Source of the DNA: UBA981 sp942490995 | GTDB taxonomy: Bacteria > Pseudomonadota > Gammaproteobacteria > Ga0077536 | Direction: 5' to 3' | DNA length: 64,000 nt | Assembly (NCBI GenBank): GCA_942490995.1 | Contig: CALOBG010000036.1 | Span: 1-64,000 of the forward strand | Shown here: in pieces, positions 41,068-48,301 of the stretch | How the letters are laid out: every line of letters begins with the position of its first letter | How positions within the stretch are numbered: the stretch's first letter is position 1 | Made by a program: the position numbers and the translations under genes | Notes under the pieces: generated by a model | Databases searched by the model: none | Seen by the model: the letters and a program-made list of their open reading frames with translations, nothing else | Told to the model about the DNA's origin: nothing

Positions 41068-43419
41068 TTACTGCTTTCTGATGATCTCCGGCGGCTCGTA
41101 ACAGCGCGGCTCGATGACCTCGCCGGTGTACTTTTCGACGTTGACCAGGCAGCTATGTGAAGTCGGGCCCTGGCCGAGCGCGGAGGTACCAACATCGCGC
41201 GTCAGCACGTTGGGGTTGCCGTTCAGATCCAGGCCCAGGCCGTCGGCGGTGTCGATGGGATCGAACCACGCGCCGGTCGCGAGCTGGACCACACCCGGAC
41301 GGATGCGGTCGGATACGCGCGCGCCGGCCAGGCATGCACCGCGATCATTGAATACCCGTACCACCTCGCCGTCCTCGATACCGCGCGCGCTGGCGTCGTC
41401 GGGATGCAGGGTCAGCGGTTCACGTCCGGCGACCTTGGTGGCGAGGCTGGGGCGGGCGAAGTCGAGCTGACTGTGCAGGCGCGGCTGCGGCTGGTTGGAG
41501 ATCAGGTGCAGGGGATAGGTCGCCGCACGCGGTCCGCCCAGCCACTCCTGTTTGTCCAGCCATACCGGATGTCCGGGACAATCAGCGTAGCCGAAACTGT
41601 CGATCGTCGCCGAGAAAATCTCGATTTTTCCGGACGGCGTACCGAGCGGACTGCGTTCGGGATCTTCGCGGAAGGCTTCGAGCAGAAACTGCTGCTCCGG
41701 ATAATTGTCGGCCATCGAAAAATGTTCGCCCTCCCAGAAGGTTTCGAAATCCGGCATCTCGATGCGGGCCGCCGCGGCGCGGGCGCGCGATTCGTCGTAG
41801 ATATGCCGCACCCAGGCCATTTCGTCGCGACCTTCGCTGAATCGTTCGCCAAAGCCGAGGCGCTCGGCGAGCGCGCAGAACACGTCGAAGTCGTGGCGCG
41901 ACTGTTGCCATGGTGCCACGGCGCGTGGCATCGGCGTTATGTAGGGGTCAAACGTATTCAGCCCCAGATCGTTACGCTCCAGGGAAGTCGTGATCGGAAA
42001 AACAATGTCGGCACGGCGCGCGGTAGCGGTCCACACCTGCTCGTTGACAATCACGGTTTCGGGTCGGGCCCAGGCGCGGTCAAGGCGATTGAGATCCTGG
42101 TGGTGGTGAAACGGGTTGCCGCCGGCCCAGTAGATAAGTTTGATATCCGGGTAGGTCAGCCGCTGGCCGTCGTAATCGAACGGCGCGCCGGGACGCTCCA
42201 GCATATCGGTCACGCGCGCCACCGGGATCACCGAAGCGATCGGATTGTCGCCCTGTTCGAACACGCCCCACTTGAACGGCACCAGGCGCCGGCCGATGAA
42301 GCCGATCGTGTGCAATGAGCCAACGCCGTGACCGATGCCGGCGCCGGGCAGGCCAATCTGGCCGAGCATGGCCATCAGCACGGTGCCGGCCCAGAACGGT
42401 TGTTCGCCGTGTTCGGCGCGCTGCAGTGCCCAGCCCATGGGAATAAAGGTACGCGAGGACGCCATCTGCCGGGCCAGGTCGCGGATGGTTTCGGCCGGCA
42501 CGGTGGTGATCTCAGCGGCCCAGTCGGCATCGCGCGCGAGGCCGTCGGTCTCGCCCATGATATAGGCGCGAAACCGCTCAAAGCCGACGCAATAGCGCGC
42601 CAGGAAACGTTCGTCGTGACGCCCCTCGGTAACCAGGGTATGGCACAGCGCGAGGATCAGGGCGGTATCGGTACACGGCCGGATCGGGATCCACCGCGAC
42701 TCGACGTTGTCCGGGGTGTCGTCGCGCAGCGGGCTGATGTTGATGAAGCGCACGCCGGCTCGGCGCACGTCGCGCAGTTGCCCGGGCGCGGTATGCGCAC
42801 CCGGTCCGCCCATCACAACCTGCAGGTTCTTGGGACTGATGCCACCGAAACACACCACCAACTCACCGTGTTCGGCAATCTCTTTCCACGGCGTGGTGTG
42901 CAGGAACAGGGTATACAGATCGCGTCCGAGGATATGCGGCAGCAGCACTTCGCCGGCGGCCGCGGAATAGGTGCGGTCGGATTCGGTGTAGCCACCGAAT
43001 TGTTTCAGGAACCGATGCAGCTGGCTTTGCGAATGATGAAAACGGCCGGCACTCGCCCAGCCGTAGGAACCGCCGTAAATCGACGCGTTGCCGTAAGTGT
43101 CGCGCACTCTTTGCAGCGCCTCGGCCGCGAGATCCAGGGCGACATCCCATGCCACCGCCACGAACGGCTCACGGCCGCGCCTGCTGCCATCGCTGGCGAT
43201 ACCACGCTCGAGATAACTCTGGCGCACCATCGGCTGATCGATACGGGTGTTCGGATCACGGCTGTCGAGCAGCGACTGACCGATCGGCGACGGCGTTTCG
43301 TCGTCAGCGTAGTTGTGTACCGCGACGAGTTTGTCGTTGTCGGCCTCGACAAGGAAATTGCCCCAGTGCGTGGCGGTCGGGAAGAAGCGGCGTTTACCAG
43401 CCTTGTCTGCGTTGCTCAT
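41068..43419 (-). CDS. BisC/TMAO-reductase-like molybdopterin oxidoreductase
   Basis: A 783-aa bis-MGD molybdoenzyme of the DMSO-reductase family. Ser118 in YGGSYGWASAGR is the molybdenum ligand position of the biotin sulfoxide/TMAO reductases. TATHWGNFLVEADN at the start and TSALGQGPTSHSCLVNVEKY at the end are typical of that branch. There is no twin-arginine signal and no N-terminal [4Fe-4S] motif, so it should be cytoplasmic and reduce a sulfoxide or N-oxide (biotin or methionine sulfoxide, for example). The start overlaps the stop of the ferredoxin-type reductase by 4 bases, which suggests that reductase as its electron donor. Confidence 0.85.
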   Translation of the reverse strand: MSNADKAGKRRFFPTATHWGNFLVEADNDKLVAVHNYADDETPSPIGQSLLDSRDPNTRIDQPMVRQSYLERGIASDGSRRGREPFVAVAWDVALDLAAEALQRVRDTYGNASIYGGSYGWASAGRFHHSQSQLHRFLKQFGGYTESDRTYSAAAGEVLLPHILGRDLYTLFLHTTPWKEIAEHGELVVCFGGISPKNLQVVMGGPGAHTAPGQLRDVRRAGVRFINISPLRDDTPDNVESRWIPIRPCTDTALILALCHTLVTEGRHDERFLARYCVGFERFRAYIMGETDGLARDADWAAEITTVPAETIRDLARQMASSRTFIPMGWALQRAEHGEQPFWAGTVLMAMLGQIGLPGAGIGHGVGSLHTIGFIGRRLVPFKWGVFEQGDNPIASVIPVARVTDMLERPGAPFDYDGQRLTYPDIKLIYWAGGNPFHHHQDLNRLDRAWARPETVIVNEQVWTATARRADIVFPITTSLERNDLGLNTFDPYITPMPRAVAPWQQSRHDFDVFCALAERLGFGERFSEGRDEMAWVRHIYDESRARAAAARIEMPDFETFWEGEHFSMADNYPEQQFLLEAFREDPERSPLGTPSGKIEIFSATIDSFGYADCPGHPVWLDKQEWLGGPRAATYPLHLISNQPQPRLHSQLDFARPSLATKVAGREPLTLHPDDASARGIEDGEVVRVFNDRGACLAGARVSDRIRPGVVQLATGAWFDPIDTADGLGLDLNGNPNVLTRDVGTSALGQGPTSHSCLVNVEKYTGEVIEPRCYEPPEIIRKQ

Positions 43420-44510
43420 GCGCCTGACTGTAGCGCAGTGTGGCTGGCGACGGCAGCCCGCCCACCGGGCTGGGTGCTGGCATCAAGGAACTTGTCGAAA
43501 TAGATCGCCTGTTTGTTCATGCCCAGGCGCACCAGTTCGGCGATACCGGCATCGACCATCGGCGGCGGGCCGCACAGATAGGCCTGGTCGTCGGCGAAGC
43601 CGGCCGCCGCCAGCGCCGCGAGTTCGGCGGTCACCAGGCCGCGCGCACCACGCCAGTCCGAGCCCTCGGGTTCTTCGTTCAGCACCGGCACCAGATCGAA
43701 ACTGCCGCGCCACTGGCGGCCGAGTTCGGTGAGGCGCGCGAGGTAATACAGATCGGCCTGGGTGCGGGCGCCAAACAGCACCGTGCAGGGATCTGTGCGG
43801 TGATCGGCGACGCCCTGCTCTAACAGCGCCACGATCGGTGCGAGACCGCTGCCACCGGCAATACACAGCATACGACCGGTCTGCGCGCGCAGATAAAACT
43901 GGCCAAAGGGTCCGCTGATCTCAAGCTCGGCACCGCTGCGTTCGGCGCCGAACAACCAGTCCGTGAATTCGCCACCAGGGACATGGCGAATGGCGAACAG
44001 CAAGGTTTCCGAACCGCCCGGCGTCGGGCGTCGCGCAAACGAGTAGCTGCGCGGTGCGGCCAATCCGTCGCGGCTGAGCTCGACGTACTGTCCGGCCTGC
44101 GCGCCGGCGAAAGCCGCCGTGTCGAGCGCCACTTCGACTTCCATGATGTCATGCGTGAGCTGCGCAGTGCGGCTGATGCGCCCGCCCATGCGCTGCACCG
44201 CGATCACGCTGTCGCCGAGTTCGACCTCGAGTTCGACATCGCTGCGCAACTGGGTCTGGCAGGCGAGGATCACGCCGCGCTCGATCTCGGCCGGGTCGAG
44301 CGTATACGAGAAGTCGGTCAGCGCTTTGGTTTTGCCGCTGAGCAGGACACAGCGGCAGGTGCCGCAGCTACCGACACGGCAGTCATGCGGCCAGTCGAGG
44401 CCGGCCTCGAGCGCGGCGTCGAGCAGCTTGTCACCGCCGCGCACGGTGATAGCGCGGCCGTGAGCAGGCACGCTGGCCACGTAATCTTTCTTTTTGAACA
44501 GATCAAACAC
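43416..44510 (-). CDS. NAD(P)H reductase with N-terminal plant-type [2Fe-2S] ferredoxin
   Basis: A 364-aa three-domain electron-transfer protein. Residues ~10-95: ferredoxin with Cys44, Cys49, Cys52 (DCRVGSCGTC) and Cys84. Residues ~105-205: FAD domain with RSYSFA. The remainder is the NAD(P)H domain (GGSGLAPIVALLEQG, YLCGPPPMVD). It resembles CDP-6-deoxyglucoseen reductase and oxygenase reductases. Start is GTG 44510 with GAGGTG upstream. The stop overlaps the molybdoenzyme start, so the two are produced together. No oxygenase is nearby, so the molybdoenzyme is its probable partner. Confidence 0.85.
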   Translation of the reverse strand: MFDLFKKKDYVASVPAHGRAITVRGGDKLLDAALEAGLDWPHDCRVGSCGTCRCVLLSGKTKALTDFSYTLDPAEIERGVILACQTQLRSDVELEVELGDSVIAVQRMGGRISRTAQLTHDIMEVEVALDTAAFAGAQAGQYVELSRDGLAAPRSYSFARRPTPGGSETLLFAIRHVPGGEFTDWLFGAERSGAELEISGPFGQFYLRAQTGRMLCIAGGSGLAPIVALLEQGVADHRTDPCTVLFGARTQADLYYLARLTELGRQWRGSFDLVPVLNEEPEGSDWRGARGLVTAELAALAAAGFADDQAYLCGPPPMVDAGIAELVRLGMNKQAIYFDKFLDASTQPGGRAAVASHTALQSGA

Positions 44511-44571
44511 CGTGTCACCTCAACGCCACACGCATTTCGCACGCCTGGGTATGGATACCGTCGCGCCGCGT

Positions 44572-45291
44572 TCAGGATTGTGACGGCGTGTCGACACGTT
44601 CGCTGCCGCTATGCTGGATCCGAGCGGTAGCATTGCGAGCGGGCGACAGTACCCGCAGCGCGGCGCACGCCGCACCGTAACCGTTATCGATGTTGACCGT
44701 CACGAGCCCGGACGCGCACGACGCCAGGATCGAATTCAACGCCGTGTGACCGCCGCTCGCGACCCCGTAGCCAACCGAGGTCGGTACGGCCACGATCAGA
44801 CCGCGGAACAAGCCGCCGACCACGCTCGGTAGCGCGGCATCCATACCGGCAACAACGATCACCACCGGCAACGACTGGATCTCTTCGACCCGCTCCAGCA
44901 GGCGCCACAGGCCAGCCACGCCGACGTCGAAAATCGGCAGCGCGTTGACGTGAAAATAGCCGAGCGTGCGCAGCGCTTCACGGGCCACCGGAACATCCGA
45001 ACTGCCGGCGGTCATGACCGCGATCTCGGGATCGCGGGCCGGCCTTGGCTGCCAGCGAAAATAGGCGGTCGCGGAAACTTCGTCGTAGTCGATGAGGGCG
45101 CGATAGCGGGCCGCGATCGCGGCGTACTGGGCCGGCGACAGACGCGTCAGCAGGCAACTGCGGCGTTCCTGCTCAATGCGTTCGAGGATGACCTCGATTT
45201 GATCATTACTTTTGCGCGGGCAGAAAATCGCCTCTTCCAGACCCATACGCTTCTCGCGTTCGAGATCGAGCTTGACTTCGTTATCGGTCAT
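44572..45291 (-). CDS. larB: Nickel-pincer cofactor biosynthesis protein LarB
   Basis: LarB carboxylates nicotinic acid adenine dinucleotide and removes AMP, the first step of nickel-pincer nucleotide synthesis. 239 aa. The C-terminal half is related to the AIR carboxylase PurE: VMTAGSSDVPVAREALRTL, VVIVVAGMDAALPSVVGGL, PTSVGYGVASGGHTAL, then VNIDNGYGAA. The N-terminal helical part matches LarB length. It follows larE on the same strand after a 220-bp gap that holds an inverted-repeat element. ATG 45291 lacks a strong ribosome site. Confidence 0.9.
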   Translation of the reverse strand: MTDNEVKLDLEREKRMGLEEAIFCPRKSNDQIEVILERIEQERRSCLLTRLSPAQYAAIAARYRALIDYDEVSATAYFRWQPRPARDPEIAVMTAGSSDVPVAREALRTLGYFHVNALPIFDVGVAGLWRLLERVEEIQSLPVVIVVAGMDAALPSVVGGLFRGLIVAVPTSVGYGVASGGHTALNSILASCASGLVTVNIDNGYGAACAALRVLSPARNATARIQHSGSERVDTPSQS

Positions 45292-45343
45292 ATTTTTGCC
45301 GGACCCACGCTAAACAAGTATGCGAAAACTTCTTACGTTATCT

Positions 45344-45476
45344 GTGGCGTGCGGGTCGCGCGTCTGACTAGCGTTCGACCGTGCGTCCGTGCACGGTCTC
45401 TCTGCCCTCGCGCTACGCTGAACCATCCTTGGCCCGCTTGCGCTCGAGGCCGTCTGACGCGCGACCCGCACGCCAC
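45344..45476. repeat. 133-bp element with 21-bp perfect inverted ends
   Basis: Left arm 45344-45364 starts GTGGCGTGCGGG and right arm 45456-45476 ends with its exact reverse complement, 21 of 21 bases. The interior contains a second hairpin, GACCGTGC-GTCCGT-GCACGGTC. It fills most of the larE-larB gap. It has no coding potential and no U-run, so it is either a MITE/REP-like repeat or a structured mRNA element. Confidence 0.7.
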
Positions 45477-45511
45477 TGACGCCTGCCTGTGCAACCGTTT
45501 CGAACATTGGT

Positions 45512-46321
45512 TTAGCGTAGAAACGCACTGCCGCGCCGGTACGGCGCAAAATCGACCGGACCGCTGACTCCGCGAGCCGCCGCCAGCGCGGTAATTTCCG
45601 CGACGAGGGCGACGCGCTGCGCAGTGTCGATACCGGCATGGGCGTCGGCATCGAGTTCAACCACGATGCCCGCGGCGCGGATCCGGCAGCGTACGGTGTG
45701 CGCCGTGAGTGTGCGGCGCACGAGCTGTTCAGCGGCATCGATGAAGCCGAGGTCGCGCGCCTCGATACGAATACCGGTTTCGACCCGGCTCGACAGGCAC
45801 GGCGCGGCCGGCAGTTCGGCCACGTCATCGAGACCATGGTGGGCGGCCAGGGCGCGGACCGTACGTTTATCGATGCCGGCTTCGACGAAGGGATGTCTGA
45901 CCGCGTGGTCGGACGCCGCTTTCAGGCCCGGCCGCCAGTCGCCGAGGTCGTCGAGATTGGTGCCGGATAACAATTGGTCGACGCTGAACGTTGCGATCGT
46001 GCCATACAGATTGCTTTTGCAGAAAAAGCAGCGGTTGGCCGGATTGGCCAGGTAGTGTTCGTCGTCAAACTCGTGCGCATCGATAATGTTCAGGCGCCAC
46101 GCCTGCCGTGCGGCGTAGTGTTTGACCCGCGCGCTGGCGGCGGGCGGCACCGCGGCCGAGACGGCGTGAAACATGGTCACCTCGGCACCGAGTTCGCGCG
46201 CGGCGATAACTGCCAGGGTCATGCTGTCGACACCGCCGGACACCGCCACGGCGGCGGGCGCGCAGGTTTTAAGCACCTCACGCAATCGGCCCAGCGCGGC
46301 GATAGTCGACTCATTGCTCAT
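45512..46321 (-). CDS. larE: Pyridinium-3,5-biscarboxylic-acid sulfurtransferase LarE
   Basis: LarE adds the two sulfurs of the nickel-pincer nucleotide. 269 aa from ATG 46321. The PP-loop ATPase motif is AVSGGVDSMTLA. Cysteines occur as NRCFFCKSN and later APCLSSRV. This three-Cys arrangement is the [4Fe-4S]-dependent LarE type, which can turn over, unlike the Lactobacillus enzyme that sacrifices one Cys per sulfur. A longer frame to 46447 overlaps larC and is not supported. The start overlaps the larC end by 11 bases, so larC and larE are coupled. Confidence 0.9.
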   Translation of the reverse strand: MSNESTIAALGRLREVLKTCAPAAVAVSGGVDSMTLAVIAARELGAEVTMFHAVSAAVPPAASARVKHYAARQAWRLNIIDAHEFDDEHYLANPANRCFFCKSNLYGTIATFSVDQLLSGTNLDDLGDWRPGLKAASDHAVRHPFVEAGIDKRTVRALAAHHGLDDVAELPAAPCLSSRVETGIRIEARDLGFIDAAEQLVRRTLTAHTVRCRIRAAGIVVELDADAHAGIDTAQRVALVAEITALAAARGVSGPVDFAPYRRGSAFLR

Positions 46322-47531
46322 CGAATGGTTCCCGCAGCACTTCCTGCTCGGCGCGATGCCGGGCAGCCTGCCTGGCGCCGTGCCCGTCGCCCTCGCTGAT
46401 GTCCACCAGATCCGCCTTGGCACTTTGTCCGGCCGGCCGTTCGACAACCTTGACGTTTAATCCAGCCTTGGACCTGAGTTCGCGTCGCGGCAGGATCAGG
46501 CGCTCGACGGTCTGCACGCGCATGCCGATGGTGCTGGTTTCATGGAAACAGGCGTCGCTCACACCGGCAAGTTTTTCAGGGTCGGCGAGGACCTGTACCG
46601 CGCTCATCATGCGCCCCCGCTTGCCGGCCACCGTGCCCATCGTCACGTCGCGTACGCCGGGCACGGCACGCAAACGATCGAGCGCCAGCGCGAGGTCCTC
46701 GGCGGTCTGGTCATCGATTTCGAACTGGATCAGGGCGACCTGATCCGACCCGGTCGCGGTGATCGCGTCGGGAAAAAACTGCACGGCGCGCAGCACATTG
46801 CTGAGGCCCTTGAAACGCTTGGTGCCAAAACCCAGTCCCGTCCCGCCCAGGCGCCGCGGCCGCGCACCGATGGCAGCCTCCGGCTCGAGGTAACGAATGA
46901 TCGCGGCGCCGGTCGGGGTCACGCGTTCACCGGGAAAACCGTCATCGAAACAGGCGTAGCCTTCGAGCAACAGCACCGTCGCCGGGGCCGGCACCGGCAG
47001 CAGACCATGATCGGTCTTGACCCGCCCGCTACCGAGCGGGATCGCACCGATCGACCAGCTCGCCGCCAGCGTATCGATAAGGAATGCCGCCGCAACAATA
47101 TCGGCGATCGAATCCCAGGCGCCGACTTCGTGAAAGGCGACGTCGGCGACCGGCTTGTCGTGGACCCGCGCTTCGGCCTCGGCGAGGTGGGTAAATATCT
47201 CGACCGCGCGCCGGCACACCTCGGGCGCCAGGGCACTGTCCAGCAGACGTCGCCGTAGCGCCGACCAATGCACGTGATGATGGTGATCTTGGCCGACGCC
47301 TGCATGACCCGGCTCACCGCGCGGCGCGCTGACCACAAAGCGACTACCGGCGAGGATGCCATCGTTGTACGGCAAATGCGCGAGGTCGACAGCGTCGCCG
47401 AGGCCGGCATCGCGCACCGCGGCGATCGCGCCGCCGGCCAGGTCTGGAAACAGATCGAGCAGCGCGCCGACAAACATGTCGCCCGCGATCCCGCCGACCG
47501 GATCGAGGTGGATGTGCATCGCGCCGGTCAA
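46311..47531 (-). CDS. larC: Nickel insertion protein LarC
   Basis: LarC inserts nickel into the pincer nucleotide in a CTP-dependent reaction. 406 aa. Landmarks: HLDPVGGIAGDMFVGALLDL at the start, a His-rich loop (QDHHHHVHW), FHEVGAWDSIADIV, PVPAPATVLLLEGY and ERVTPTGAAIIRYL. It is one continuous frame, unlike the Lactobacillus gene, where C1 and C2 are joined by a programmed frameshift. GTG/ATG options at 47531 and 47519 differ by four residues. The 3' end overlaps larE. Confidence 0.9.
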   Translation of the reverse strand: MTGAMHIHLDPVGGIAGDMFVGALLDLFPDLAGGAIAAVRDAGLGDAVDLAHLPYNDGILAGSRFVVSAPRGEPGHAGVGQDHHHHVHWSALRRRLLDSALAPEVCRRAVEIFTHLAEAEARVHDKPVADVAFHEVGAWDSIADIVAAAFLIDTLAASWSIGAIPLGSGRVKTDHGLLPVPAPATVLLLEGYACFDDGFPGERVTPTGAAIIRYLEPEAAIGARPRRLGGTGLGFGTKRFKGLSNVLRAVQFFPDAITATGSDQVALIQFEIDDQTAEDLALALDRLRAVPGVRDVTMGTVAGKRGRMMSAVQVLADPEKLAGVSDACFHETSTIGMRVQTVERLILPRRELRSKAGLNVKVVERPAGQSAKADLVDISEGDGHGARQAARHRAEQEVLREPFDEQ

Positions 47532-47547
47532 TCAGCCAGCTTCGCGG

Positions 47548-47748
47548 TCAACCAGCGCGCGCGGCGATAGCGCGTTGAATGACGAATCCGCACACCAGCG
47601 CCGCGCCGACCACGGCGCACAGCAGCGCCACGTTCCCACCGACGGCGTGTAACAACTGGTGGACGAGACCGTCCGGGTGCATGCCCTGGTGGGCGCCGGC
47701 CGGAGCGGCGAACAGACCTGCCAGGCCTGCGATCGCTGATTTATTCAT
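47548..47748 (-). CDS. Small His-containing membrane protein in the lar operon
   Basis: A 66-aa protein. A short hydrophobic signal (AIAGLAGLFAAPAGA) is followed by HQGMHPDGLVHQLLHAVGG, with four His, and one transmembrane helix (VALLCAVVGAALVCGFVI). The His-rich periplasmic segment recalls the N-terminus of HupE/UreJ nickel permeases, so a role in nickel handling is possible; this is inference. A strong AGGAGGA ribosome site precedes ATG 47748. It lies between larC (17 bp) and the larC2-like gene (41 bp). Confidence 0.65.
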   Translation of the reverse strand: MNKSAIAGLAGLFAAPAGAHQGMHPDGLVHQLLHAVGGNVALLCAVVGAALVCGFVIQRAIAARAG

Positions 47749-47788
47749 GGTGTCTTCCTCCTCGGTGATATTTGATTCTGAATGCCTG

Positions 47789-48301
47789 TCAGGCAAATTG
47801 CACGACCAGGCGCGGGCGCTCGCCGGGTTCGATGAGTGCGCTTTCGACCCGCGCTTTGAGGACCGCGAGCGGCAGGGCATGCCCGGCGTCGCGCAGGGCC
47901 CGGCAGATAGCCGCCAGATCGTCGTGCTCGGCCTTGATCCGCAGCACGCGCCCGGCCAGCGAAATACGTTTGGCGCGCAGATCGAAATCAAATTCCACGG
48001 CGCTGATTTCCACCCTCAGCGCGGTATTGAAACGCTCGATGTCGAAATGTTTGTGTTCCGCCGCCAGCACGCGGTAACCCCAGGTACCGAGCTCGGCACC
48101 CAGCAGCTCGGCGACCGCGGCTTCGCCTTCGTCCGCCACATCGATATAGACGATATAGCCGGGACGCCCCTTCTTGGTGACGCTCGACACGATCTGTACG
48201 TTGCGCGCGCCGAGCGCCTCGGCGCGGCTGATAAATTCCCCGAGCAGCTCGCCGGGAACGTCGTCTACCTGCGCCATCATCAGGCGCATGACTTCGCTCA
48301 T
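47789..48301 (-). CDS. LarC2-like (DUF111 C-terminal domain) protein
   Basis: A 170-aa stand-alone protein resembling the C-terminal half of LarC: MAQVDDVPGELLGEFISRAEALGA, then TKKGRPGYIVYIDV, RVEISAVEFDFDLRAKR. Full-length LarC is already present in this operon, so this is a second copy of the domain that has diverged. It may help nickel loading or bind nucleotide for the neighbouring 594-aa protein, whose stop codon its start overlaps by 4 bases. Confidence 0.72.
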   Translation of the reverse strand: MSEVMRLMMAQVDDVPGELLGEFISRAEALGARNVQIVSSVTKKGRPGYIVYIDVADEGEAAVAELLGAELGTWGYRVLAAEHKHFDIERFNTALRVEISAVEFDFDLRAKRISLAGRVLRIKAEHDDLAAICRALRDAGHALPLAVLKARVESALIEPGERPRLVVQFA

